Source: Patescibacteria group bacterium UBA5738 | GTDB taxonomy: Bacteria; Patescibacteriota; Minisyncoccia; Minisyncoccales; UBA5738 | DNA: 10,393 bases | Direction of reading: 5' to 3' | Assembly: GCA_002419295.1 (NCBI GenBank) | Contig: DIFW01000026.1 | Coordinates: 1 to 10,393 of the forward strand | Shown here: positions 1 to 6,251 of the stretch, piece after piece | How the letters are laid out: the number at the start of each line of letters is the position of its first letter | Numbering within the stretch: position 1 is the first letter of the stretch | Program-made: the position numbers and the translations under genes | Notes under the pieces: generated by a model | The model's database searches: none | What the model saw: only the letters and a program-made list of their open reading frames with translations | Told to the model about the DNA's origin: nothing

Positions 1-34
1 GGGCATTCCCAGTGAGGGGTTACGAGTCAGATGG

Positions 35-63
35 TTGACAAAAATTGAAAAGTATGCTAGGAC
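35..63 (+). promoter_or_regulatory. Possible weak promoter for the gene at 188
   Basis: A perfect TTGACA (35-40) is followed after 17 bases by TAGGAC (58-63), which matches only three positions of the -10 consensus. If real, the transcript would include the hairpin at 95-161 in its leader. The weak -10 keeps confidence low. The rest of 1-187 shows no gene that can be supported. Confidence 0.3.
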
Positions 64-94
64 GAAAGCCGAAGCAGGCTCATTTAAAATGATT

Positions 95-161
95 AAAACG
101 CGGAAGGCAAAGCGCGAAACTTGTTTGGATTTTCTGTTTTTCGCTTCGCCCTCCGCGTTTT
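95..161. repeat. Long imperfect hairpin upstream of the first gene
   Basis: Positions 95-119 pair with 137-161 to form a 25-position stem with three mismatches and one G-T pair around a 17-base loop (120-136). The outer part begins with four A-T pairs and then a GC-rich block (CGCGGA with TCCGCG). The structure ends only 12 bases before the SD of the gene at 188. It could be a terminator of a gene lying left of the window, since the arm ends in TTTT, or a structured leader of the gene at 188. The sequence does not decide between these. Confidence 0.6.
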
Positions 162-187
162 GAGGCGGATTTTGGAGGTGGAAAGAA

Positions 188-1138
188 ATGAGTAAAGCGG
201 AAACTAAAAGTCTTTTAGAGAAGATGAATCGGCAAAAACCGAAGAGTTGTGCCAATGTCAGGCGAATTCCGGCATCCTCCAGCAAGAAAGAATTTCTAAG
301 GGAGAGGGAGCTTATAATGCGGGCGAGCATTAGCGGCTATGTCGAAACTGCAACTACTGCGGCTGAGGTTGCCAGTAATCTTTGCAAGGAAGCAAATGGC
401 ATAAGTGCTGTAATTGGTGCAAGCGGAGAAACGGAAAGAATCGCCAGAGAGATTTTTTCCGAAGCCGAAGCTGTTCTTAATGCTGCCGAGGAGGTAGCAA
501 GGATAAGCGACATGATGGCGGAAGGAAAAATAAGCGTTGATGACGCTTATAGATCCTCCGGTGTAGCAAGAGATGAGGCCATCAAACACCGAAATGCTGC
601 CCATGAAGCTTTTGAGGAGTTGGAAGCTCTTCAAAGGCGGCTATTGGCTGAAAACAAGGCCAAGACTATCATCGGTAATTTGATCTCAATGGGGGTGAGC
701 GAGCAAATTGCCCGAGAACTCTGCCGGGCAGACTGGAATCTTGCCGGGCTGGCGGTTGAAGTGGCAAGAAAAATTGCCATCGCAAAGGATGAGAAGAACT
801 TGTCCTACACCGATGTCGCCATGGCAATAAGGTGCACCTTTGATGAGGGAGGATGGAAGCTTGAAGATATATTTTCCGAAAGGAGACATATTTATGAGGG
901 TGGAATTCCAAACTCTACTCTGGCTATTCGGGATATTGAAAAAAAATTGGGAGCGAGCATCTTTTATGACGCGGTATTCCATGGTATCTCGGGCGTTGGA
1001 GCGGTCTATCGTTTGCGCTGTATGAAACTACTGGCGATGGTTGACTGGATTTTCTACCAGTCAGAATATCTATGGCGCTTTGAAAGCTTTGTGAAAGCAA
1101 GCGGCGTTGATTCTGCTGAGGTGAAAGCTGAGGCATAA
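188..1138 (+). CDS. Unknown helical, alanine-rich protein (316 aa)
   Basis: I do not recognise this protein. The start is well supported: GGAGGTG at 174-180 lies 7 bases before the ATG. Residues 1-45 are basic and polar. Residues about 45-160 are rich in Ala, Glu, Arg and Lys and look like long amphipathic helices, possibly a coiled coil. Residues about 160-193 contain LISMGVSEQIARELCRADWN, which resembles the MGF/MGV loop and second helix of UBA-like three-helix folds; this is only a visual resemblance. The C-terminal part (200-305) is mixed, with a Trp- and Tyr-rich stretch at 285-297. No signal peptide or convincing membrane segment is visible, so the protein is probably cytoplasmic. A short hairpin and T-run follow the stop. 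Its strong SD sets it apart from the housekeeping genes here, suggesting accessory origin. Confidence 0.8.
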   Translation: MSKAETKSLLEKMNRQKPKSCANVRRIPASSSKKEFLRERELIMRASISGYVETATTAAEVASNLCKEANGISAVIGASGETERIAREIFSEAEAVLNAAEEVARISDMMAEGKISVDDAYRSSGVARDEAIKHRNAAHEAFEELEALQRRLLAENKAKTIIGNLISMGVSEQIARELCRADWNLAGLAVEVARKIAIAKDEKNLSYTDVAMAIRCTFDEGGWKLEDIFSERRHIYEGGIPNSTLAIRDIEKKLGASIFYDAVFHGISGVGAVYRLRCMKLLAMVDWIFYQSEYLWRFESFVKASGVDSAEVKAEA

Positions 1139-1149
1139 TCAAACCGCGA

Positions 1150-1174
1150 CCTTTCCCCAAGGCTTCTTTTTTTA
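1150..1174 (+). terminator. Weak terminator after the gene at 188
   Basis: CCTT (1150-1153) pairs with AAGG (1159-1162) around TCCCC, and a T-rich run follows (1164-1173). The stem is short, so this is tentative, but its place 12 bases after the stop fits. Confidence 0.35.
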
Positions 1175-1191
1175 TATGAATTTTATATGCA

Positions 1192-1240
1192 AAATTAACA
1201 GGGGTTGAACCCCTGTTAATTTACCGGGGTTTGGCCCCGG
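1192..1240. repeat. Two adjacent GGGG-type palindromes
   Basis: The first is a perfect 14-bp stem, 1192-1205 with 1209-1222, around a TGA loop; its core is GGGGTTGAACCCC. Two bases later CCGGGG (1224-1229) pairs with CCCCGG (1235-1240). The core of the first recurs exactly at 1986-1998, and looser relatives lie at 3154-3172, 9929-9964 and 9979-9995. Position in the gap suggests terminator or mRNA-end structures, although the first lacks a clean T-tract beyond its own arm. Confidence 0.7.
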
Positions 1241-1245
1241 GAGGA

Positions 1246-1273
1246 TTTATTTGCATGTTTTTATTTGCATGTT
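1246..1273 (+). repeat. 14-bp tandem duplication
   Basis: TTTATTTGCATGTT occurs twice in direct succession (1246-1259 and 1260-1273). Each copy contains TTGCAT. The second copy supplies the proposed -35 box of the gene at 1338. Confidence 0.75.
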
Positions 1274-1292
1274 TTGATTTTTATGATATAAA
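1265..1292 (+). promoter_or_regulatory. Candidate promoter of the gene at 1338
   Basis: TTGCAT (1265-1270), a 16-base spacer and TATAAA (1287-1292) fit a sigma-70 promoter. A start near 1299 would give a leader of about 40 bases that includes the SD. Confidence 0.5.
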
Positions 1293-1337
1293 TCCGGTAA
1301 TCAGCAATTTGTTAATTTAAAAGGAAGGAGTGACCAT

Positions 1338-1913
1338 ATGGTATTAGGTGGCAGAGTTGAGGGTCGATTGTTTCGGCTCCCATTGCTCGAAAGAAGAGTA
1401 GGCAATGGGCCGCTATCAAAGGAACTTTTGTTTTCTTCCGGCGGTTTAGGGAAGTATTTAGAATATAGAAATCCTTCGGAGCTGGATCCTTGGAATACCC
1501 AGCGATTCAAAGGAGGCGTGATTTGCAATACTTTTTGTATTGTCGAAGCGCCGGACGCGTTCGCGGCTATTGAAACATTTCATCGGGAATGGGACGGCGC
1601 GAAGGTCGGCGGCCCGGAGCGAACTGCCAAGGCGCTTTGGATCAATGAGAGGAAAGAAATCATTGCCTATCCGCCTTGCCGGCGTGTTCATAGAAATCCG
1701 AAGGGCAGATATGTTTGCGGCCGACCGAAATCCAACGATCCGAATGAATTGGATTGCAGTGGTGAATTTGGCGGTTGCTTCTTGGATGGAATTGACCCGC
1801 CGGAATCTTGTCCCCTTTATGACTGGGGTTGGATTAAGGGCAGTGTTGAATATAACGGGGTTACCTATCCCATTATATTTTCAAACCAATTGACACTGGA
1901 TCAAATCATATAA
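1338..1913 (+). CDS. Unknown cysteine-rich protein (191 aa)
   Basis: I do not recognise this protein. GGAAGGAG (1323-1330) lies 7 bases before the ATG, a strong SD that fixes the start. It carries seven cysteines: C63 and C67 (a CxxxC pair), then C114, C127, C140, C147 and C158 spread through the last 80 residues. The later ones sit near His, Asp and Arg residues and could form a metal site or disulphides. Other visible stretches are a Trp/Asp segment near residue 85, PPCRRVHRNP (112-121) and PLYDWGW (159-165). No signal peptide or membrane helix is seen. It has a probable promoter of its own and an intrinsic terminator, so it is a single-gene unit. Like the genes at 188 and 7702 it stands out by its SD, and it may be accessory. 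Confidence 0.78.
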   Translation: MVLGGRVEGRLFRLPLLERRVGNGPLSKELLFSSGGLGKYLEYRNPSELDPWNTQRFKGGVICNTFCIVEAPDAFAAIETFHREWDGAKVGGPERTAKALWINERKEIIAYPPCRRVHRNPKGRYVCGRPKSNDPNELDCSGEFGGCFLDGIDPPESCPLYDWGWIKGSVEYNGVTYPIIFSNQLTLDQII

Positions 1914-1936
1914 CCCTTCAGGGTTTCTTTTTTTAT
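1912..1936 (+). terminator. Intrinsic terminator of the gene at 1338
   Basis: AACCCT (1912-1917) pairs with AGGGTT (1920-1925), overlapping the stop codon, and is followed by TTCTTTTTTTATTTAT. This is a compact rho-independent terminator. Confidence 0.8.
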
Positions 1937-1985
1937 TTATCCATTAAAATGCCGTAGTTTAATCAATAGACGGGTGAATTTGGCA

Positions 1986-2032
1986 GGGGTTGAACCCCGG
2001 GAGGGCGGGGTTGCAAAACGGGGGAGGCGGGG
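1986..2032 (+). repeat. GGGGTTGAACCCC palindrome followed by a G-rich tract
   Basis: GGGGT-TGA-ACCCC at 1986-1998 repeats the core found at 1201-1213. It runs straight into G-runs at 1999-2001, 2003-2005, 2007-2010, 2020-2024 and 2029-2032, all on the plus strand. The tract also holds an imperfect direct repeat around GCGGGGTT (2005-2012 and 2027-2034). It ends 24 bases before the start codon of the CapA gene. Confidence 0.65.
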
Positions 2033-2044
2033 TTAAATTAAACT

Positions 2045-2050
2045 TAAAAT
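2045..2050 (+). promoter_or_regulatory. Possible -10 box giving a leaderless capA transcript
   Basis: TAAAAT lies exactly six bases before the ATG at 2057, so transcription starting 7 bases downstream would begin on the start codon. No SD is present. The same hexamer-to-ATG spacing occurs before the gene at 5358. No good -35 box is seen, and the surroundings are AT-rich, so chance is possible. Confidence 0.35.
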
Positions 2051-2056
2051 TAAAAA

Positions 2057-3127
2057 ATGAAGATTGAAAGTTTTAAAATCATAATTATCGGAGTGATTTT
2101 TTTAGTGGTGGTGTCGGCGGTTTTGTTCGCCGCCAAAATTGAATATTTATCCGATGGGGGCGCGGTTGAAACGGCCAACATTGCCACAGATAATGAATAT
2201 GCCGCGCAAAAGGAAAAACAGGAAGAATCACCGGTGGAAATTTCGGCGTTCGGGGATTTGTTGTTGGACCGGTATATAAAATTGTATATTGACCGGAATT
2301 CGCCGGATTATCCGTTTGAAAATTTGAAAGAAATTTTGGCGGGCAACGACATTGTTTTGGCGAATTTGGAAGGATCGTTCACGGATTTTGCGCCGCGCAA
2401 ACTCGATCCCGACAATACCAGTTTTACCTTTGACCCAAAACTGGCGCCGCGGCTTAAAGAAAAAGGGTTTAATATTTTGAATCTGGCCAACAACCATGTG
2501 CAGGATTTCGGCCGCGCCGGCTTTGAACAATCTCAAAGTTATCTGGCCGAAAACGGCATTGATTATTTTGGCGATTATTACAATGAAAGTCCGGGGTTGA
2601 TGAAAAAAGTCAACGGCAAAAAGATTGCGTTTGTCGGCTATCACTCGCTGGCCGATCCCGCGACGGGGGGCACGATTGATAAAATAAAACAGGCGCGCGA
2701 AAACGCCGATTATGTCATTGTTTACGCTCACTGGGGCGCGGAATATCAAAACAATTTTTCAAAAGGCTCGCAGGAGAGCGGGAGACAATTCATCGACGCG
2801 GGCGCCGACGCGGTTTTGGGGAGCCATCCGCATGTGATCCAGCCGATTGAAATCTACGACAATAAACCGATATTCTACTCGCTGGGCAATTTTTTGTTTG
2901 ACCAGATATTTTCGTTTGAAGTGCGCCACGGCCTGGGCGTGAAAATTACGATTGAAAAAGATAAAACAGAGTTTGAGCTGATTCCGACGGAGATGAAAAA
3001 TTTTCAATTGGTTCTGCCTGACGAAGCGGCAAGAACCAGAATTTTATCAACCCTGTCCGAGTCTTCAATCGCCAACGAGAGTGTTAAAGCGCAAATCTCT
3101 TCCGGCAAATTCATCCTTTCGCGATAA
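2057..3127 (+). CDS. CapA-family (PgsA-type) metallophosphatase, membrane-anchored
   Basis: The protein (356 aa) has one N-terminal membrane segment (residues 8-26), a charged linker (about 28-60), then the calcineurin-like fold typical of CapA/PgsA proteins. The family motifs appear in order: FGDLLLDR (65-72), NLEG (103-106), NLANNH (142-147), HWGAEY (225-230), GSHPHVIQPIE (255-265) and YSLGNF (274-279). The Asp, Asn and His residues in these motifs are the expected metal ligands. The catalytic domain is most likely outside the membrane. In Bacillus, CapA/PgsA is needed for poly-gamma-glutamate production or export, but most homologues are uncharacterised, and no capB or capC partner lies nearby. 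A role with another surface polymer or phosphoester is equally possible. There is no SD. It converges on the pyrophosphatase gene across the palindrome at 3139-3205. Confidence 0.9.
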   Translation: MKIESFKIIIIGVIFLVVVSAVLFAAKIEYLSDGGAVETANIATDNEYAAQKEKQEESPVEISAFGDLLLDRYIKLYIDRNSPDYPFENLKEILAGNDIVLANLEGSFTDFAPRKLDPDNTSFTFDPKLAPRLKEKGFNILNLANNHVQDFGRAGFEQSQSYLAENGIDYFGDYYNESPGLMKKVNGKKIAFVGYHSLADPATGGTIDKIKQARENADYVIVYAHWGAEYQNNFSKGSQESGRQFIDAGADAVLGSHPHVIQPIEIYDNKPIFYSLGNFLFDQIFSFEVRHGLGVKITIEKDKTEFELIPTEMKNFQLVLPDEAARTRILSTLSESSIANESVKAQISSGKFILSR

Positions 3128-3138
3128 AAAAATGATCC

Positions 3139-3205
3139 AAATTTGCATAGTTTGCATAGGTTTCACCTATGCAAATAATTACATAGGTGAAACCTATGCA
3201 AATTT
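3139..3205. repeat. Nested palindrome between convergent genes
   Basis: A perfect 21-bp inverted repeat (3151-3171 with 3182-3202) encloses a 10-base spacer. Each arm is itself a hairpin around a TTC or GAA loop, for example 3154-3161 with 3165-3172. A further copy of AAATTTGCATAG at 3139-3150 can pair with 3194-3205 instead, so several structures compete. It lies between the stops of capA (3127) and the pyrophosphatase (3214) and probably ends transcription from both sides. Confidence 0.8.
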
Positions 3206-3213
3206 GTTTGCTG

Positions 3214-4137
3214 TTACAAAGTTTTGAGGAGGGGCGGGAGGAGATCTTTTTTGCGGGAGAGCATGCCTTTGATATAGAGGTTGCCGTTTGCCGGAATTTT
3301 GCCGAAGGCGCTTTCAATGCGGGCGGGGTTGCCGGCAATGAAAATTTCCGAGCCGCAGTTGATGATGTCGGTGGCCATCAAGGCGATAAATTCCAATCCT
3401 TCTTGGGCGCGGATCTTTTCCATTTCCGCTTTGATTTCTTGTTGGCGGGCGCGAGCTTCGGACAAGTCAACGACTTCAATCTGTCCCACGGCGAATTTCT
3501 TGCCTTGCGCTTCAAATGTTTTGAGGTCGGAATTGATTATTTGTTCGGCGCTTAATCCTCTCAGCGAGGCTTTTTGTTTTTTAATTTCAATGCCGAATTT
3601 TTTGATGTCTTTGATGCCGGCAATTTTTGCCAGGCCTTTTGCAATTTTAATATCTTTGGGGGTGCAAGTGGGGGATTTGAACACCACGGTGTCGGACAAT
3701 ATCGCCGCGAGCAGAATGCCCGCCATCGGTTTGGAAATTTTAAAATTGTTTTCGGCCATTATCTTGGCAATCAGCGTCGCGGTGGCGCCCAGCGGTTCGG
3801 CGCGGAATCTGACGGGCGCGTGACACTCAAAGCAAATTTTGTGATGGTCTATGACTTCAACAATTTTTTCCAAGTCGGCGCCGTCGGGCATTTGGGCGGC
3901 TTCGTTGTGATCCACCAAAACCAAAGTTTTGCCGGCGGCATTATCTAATTTTTTTGGTTTTTGAATTTTGAAATAATCCAAAACGAATTTGGTTTCGGGA
4001 TTAATATCGCCGCAAACGGCGCCAACGGCGCCAATTTTTTCTTTTTTCTTCAGATATTCGGCATAGGAGATCGCCGAGCAGACGGTGTCGGTGTCGGGAG
4101 ATTTGTGGCCGATGACATAGACGGTATTTTTTGCCAT
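3214..4137 (-). CDS. ppaC: Manganese-dependent inorganic pyrophosphatase (family II, DHH)
   Basis: This cytoplasmic enzyme hydrolyses pyrophosphate to two phosphates, pulling biosynthetic reactions forward. The 307-aa length and motif order match family II pyrophosphatases: GHKSPDTD (10-17), DHNE (76-79), DHH (97-99), LSDT (147-150), and the C-terminal SRKK (294-297), which binds the substrate phosphates. H11, D15, D17, D76, H98 and D149 correspond to the known metal ligands of the Bacillus subtilis enzyme. There is no CBS or DRTGG insertion, so it is the simple, non-regulated type. The ATG at 4137 lacks an SD. A promoter with 17-base spacing lies at 4164-4192. It is divergent from uppP and convergent with capA, hence a one-gene unit. 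Confidence 0.95.
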   Translation of the reverse strand: MAKNTVYVIGHKSPDTDTVCSAISYAEYLKKKEKIGAVGAVCGDINPETKFVLDYFKIQKPKKLDNAAGKTLVLVDHNEAAQMPDGADLEKIVEVIDHHKICFECHAPVRFRAEPLGATATLIAKIMAENNFKISKPMAGILLAAILSDTVVFKSPTCTPKDIKIAKGLAKIAGIKDIKKFGIEIKKQKASLRGLSAEQIINSDLKTFEAQGKKFAVGQIEVVDLSEARARQQEIKAEMEKIRAQEGLEFIALMATDIINCGSEIFIAGNPARIESAFGKIPANGNLYIKGMLSRKKDLLPPLLKTL

Positions 4138-4163
4138 AAGGGGTTTTAATTAGGATGGTTATA

Positions 4164-4192
4164 TACTAGAATAAACAAGTGCCGTTGTAAAA
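4164..4192 (-). promoter_or_regulatory. Promoter of the pyrophosphatase gene in a divergent interval
   Basis: Read on the minus strand, TTTACA (4192-4187), 17 bases and TAGTAT (4169-4164) fit sigma-70, giving a leader of about 20 bases. The 67-base interval must also drive uppP. On the plus strand, TATACT (4163-4168), TAGAAT (4168-4173) or TAAAAT (4189-4194) could be its -10, the last giving a nearly leaderless mRNA. The two promoters would overlap. Confidence 0.5.
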
Positions 4193-4204
4193 TTTGTACA
4201 TAAA

Positions 4205-4960
4205 ATGGATACAATTAACTATTTAATATTGGGTTTGTTGCAGGGTATCTTTGAATGGATTCCGATTTCTTCGGAAGGGACGGTGGCGCTTGCCGCCAAA
4301 TATCTGGGCGCGGCGCAAAATCCGGTGGATCTGGCGTTGTTTTTGCACGGCGGCACGCTGTTGGCGGCGCTCTGGTATTACCGCCGGGATTGGGAAAATG
4401 TGTTGCGGCTGAAGGACCGGCCGCTGATCCGGTTTTTGATCATCACGACCGCGATTTCTTTGCCGATCGGGTTTTTTGTGAGCCGCGCGGCGGCGCAGGC
4501 GGCAATGGGCGCGGGGTTGCTTTTGCTCACGGGCGCGGGGTTGTTGTTCACCGCTTGGTTTCAGGCCAAAAAAATCAATTTGAATTTAGGGCAAAACAAG
4601 CTGGCGGCGATTGCCGGAATTTTACAGGGATTGGCGGCGTTGCCGGGATTTTCCCGTTCGGGATCCACGATATTCGGCTTGTCGCTGGGAAATTTGCCGC
4701 CGGCGCAAGTGTTGCGCTTATCTTATCTGATGTCGGTGCCGGCGGTGGCGGCTTCCACCGCGTATCTGGCGCTGTTTGAAGCGGAGCAATTTACCCTGGC
4801 GGTTTGGCCGGCGCTGGCGGCCAGTTTCGCCGCGGGCATTTTGACGCTTGATTTGCTGACCAAATTCGCCGAGAAAATCAATTTCGCCAAATTCGCGCTG
4901 GCGTTCGCGCTGTTGTGTTTTGCCGGCGCGGCGCTGGAATTCGCGGTTGCCGTTTTCTGA
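4205..4960 (+). CDS. uppP: UppP/BacA-type undecaprenyl-diphosphatase, variant active site
   Basis: A 251-aa polytopic membrane protein. UppP removes one phosphate from undecaprenyl diphosphate, regenerating the lipid carrier for peptidoglycan and other surface polymers; it can confer bacitracin resistance. The two signature motifs are visible: QGIFEWIPISSEG (13-25) and PGFSRSGST (147-155), the latter carrying the arginine (R151) matching E. coli R174. LHGGTLLA (47-54) is also typical. Two residues differ from the E. coli pattern EGxTEFLPVSSTGH: the first Glu is Gln (Q13) and the His is Thr (T26). The second Glu (E17) is kept. SSEG variants are, to my knowledge, common in archaeal and CPR homologues, so activity may persist with altered chemistry or lipid substrate. 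There is no SD. Transcription is divergent from the pyrophosphatase gene. Confidence 0.9.
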   Translation: MDTINYLILGLLQGIFEWIPISSEGTVALAAKYLGAAQNPVDLALFLHGGTLLAALWYYRRDWENVLRLKDRPLIRFLIITTAISLPIGFFVSRAAAQAAMGAGLLLLTGAGLLFTAWFQAKKINLNLGQNKLAAIAGILQGLAALPGFSRSGSTIFGLSLGNLPPAQVLRLSYLMSVPAVAASTAYLALFEAEQFTLAVWPALAASFAAGILTLDLLTKFAEKINFAKFALAFALLCFAGAALEFAVAVF

Positions 4961-4990
4961 TCTGGCAAAAAAAATTAACAATGGCGGCGC

Positions 4991-5019
4991 TTGACTTAAT
5001 TTTTAAGCTCAATTACCCT
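4991..5019 (+). promoter_or_regulatory. Candidate promoter for the DUF5679 gene
   Basis: TTGACT (4991-4996), a 17-base spacer and TACCCT (5014-5019) form a plausible sigma-70 promoter. TATATT (5019-5024) is a better -10 by sequence but is 22 bases away. The leader would be about 85 bases and contains the palindrome CGGCGCGCCG (5082-5091). Confidence 0.4.
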
Positions 5020-5112
5020 ATATTAAGCGAGTAATTTAAACGCGGCGCCCGCTCATTTTTAAAGGTCGGTTGGGTTTCACGCGGCGCGCCGATTCAAAGT
5101 AAAAATAAAAAT

Positions 5113-5289
5113 ATGACAATGACCGGATATTGCGTTAAATGCAAAGCCAAAGATCGGGAAATGAACAATGTTAAAATCGTGGAAATGAAAGGCAAGGGCG
5201 GCACGATACGCAAAGCGGCCACCGGCGATTGTTCGGTGTGCGGCACGAAAATGTATAAGATTCTTTCCAAGGATTTCCGGGAAGAATAG
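5113..5289 (+). CDS. DUF5679 small zinc-ribbon protein (58 aa)
   Basis: The protein has two cysteine pairs, CVKC (7-10) and CSVCGTKM (40-47), around a short basic beta-rich core. This matches the pattern of DUF5679, a small presumed zinc ribbon common in CPR bacteria, Chloroflexi and archaea. Its function is unknown; ribosome or nucleic-acid contact is often supposed from the fold but is not shown. The start could be the ATG at 5113 or the second ATG at 5119; neither has an SD, and the cysteines are intact in both. A long leader precedes it, and it is not obviously in an operon with its neighbours. Confidence 0.85.
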   Translation: MTMTGYCVKCKAKDREMNNVKIVEMKGKGGTIRKAATGDCSVCGTKMYKILSKDFREE

Positions 5290-5322
5290 GTTTTCGCGGA
5301 TTTTTTCAATCGCGAAGGCGCG

Positions 5323-5351
5323 GGTACAAGCCGGCGCTTTTGTGTTAGAAT
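5323..5351 (+). promoter_or_regulatory. Candidate promoter giving a leaderless mRNA for the gene at 5358
   Basis: TAGAAT (5346-5351) sits six bases before the ATG, so transcription would begin at the start codon. Seventeen bases upstream is GGTACA (5323-5328), a half-matching -35. No SD is present, which fits leaderless initiation. Confidence 0.45.
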
Positions 5352-5357
5352 GGAACA

Positions 5358-6245
5358 ATGGAAAAATTGCCGCCGAAAAACAAGAATGATAAATGGTTCA
5401 AGCGGATTATTTTGGGACTAATCTGCGCGAATTTTTTCGTTTGGCTGGCGATTGCCGACGGCGCGGGACGAAAGAACGCCGAAGTTTGGTTTTTTGATGT
5501 GGGGCAGGGCGACGCGGCGTTTGTTCAATTGCCCGGCGGCGCGCAGATTGTTATTGATGGCGGGCCCGGCGGCGCAGTGCTGGAAAAATTGGGATCAGCG
5601 ATGCCGTTTCACGATCGCGATATTGACTGGGTGGTTTTATCGCACGCTGATCACGACCATCTTGCCGGACTGCTTTTGGTGTTGAAAAATTATCGAGTTT
5701 ATAATATTTTATGGCCGGGGGTAAGCGATGGAGGGGCCGAAGATGCCGAGTGGGAACGATTGATCGGTGATGAGGGCGCTTGCGTTAAAGTTGCCGCCGC
5801 GGGAGAAAAATTTTCGCTGGGCGGCAATCCCGAAGCGGTTTTGGAAATTTTGGCGCCCGACGACGGGAAAAGATTGTCCGCGAAAAAACAAAACGAACTT
5901 TCCGCCGTGGTTAAATTCACCTATGGCCGCCGTTCTTTTTTATTCACGGGAGACGCGGAAAGCCGCGAAAACGGATTTGTCGATAACGCGGCGTTGGCGC
6001 GAAGCGATGTTTTAAAAGTGTCTCATCACGGGAGCAAATATTCCACGCGAGACGGATTTTTGGCCAAAGTTTTTCCTGCCGCCGCGGTAATTTCATCGGG
6101 AAAAAATAACTCCTACGGCCATCCGCACCAAGAACTATTGGATTTGTTGGCAAATTATGATATTAAAATATTGCGGACCGACCAAAACGGCGATATTTCA
6201 TTTCGCACGGACGGAGAGTCTCTTTTCGTAAATACCGAAAAGTAA
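5358..6245 (+). CDS. ComEC/Rec2-type MBL-fold hydrolase with one membrane anchor
   Basis: The 295-aa protein has a basic N-terminus and one membrane segment (17-33), then a metallo-beta-lactamase domain of the kind found at the C-terminus of ComEC. Motifs in order are FDVGQGDA (46-53), IDGGPG (66-71), SHADHDHLAG (95-104) with the HxDHDH metal site, FTGD (196-199), KVSHHGS (220-226) and GHPH (254-257). In full ComEC this domain is thought to act as a nuclease on the non-transforming DNA strand. Here the OB and Competence channel domains are absent, so it is not itself a DNA channel. It may be a secreted or surface nuclease or phosphoesterase, or partner a separate ComEC. The catalytic domain is probably extracytoplasmic. 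A leaderless start is possible. Confidence 0.9.
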   Translation: MEKLPPKNKNDKWFKRIILGLICANFFVWLAIADGAGRKNAEVWFFDVGQGDAAFVQLPGGAQIVIDGGPGGAVLEKLGSAMPFHDRDIDWVVLSHADHDHLAGLLLVLKNYRVYNILWPGVSDGGAEDAEWERLIGDEGACVKVAAAGEKFSLGGNPEAVLEILAPDDGKRLSAKKQNELSAVVKFTYGRRSFLFTGDAESRENGFVDNAALARSDVLKVSHHGSKYSTRDGFLAKVFPAAAVISSGKNNSYGHPHQELLDLLANYDIKILRTDQNGDISFRTDGESLFVNTEK

Positions 6246-6251
6246 TTAAAT

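Noticed and set aside
2..163. Open frame from the left edge, possibly the end of a gene outside the window
   Set aside because: Only 54 codons, it would contain both arms of the hairpin at 95-161, and no motif is visible. An open frame of this length is expected fairly often by chance. It cannot be excluded without sequence to the left.
3281..3823. Plus-strand ORFs opposite the pyrophosphatase gene
   Set aside because: They are reading-frame shadows of a gene whose protein matches family II pyrophosphatases over its full length.
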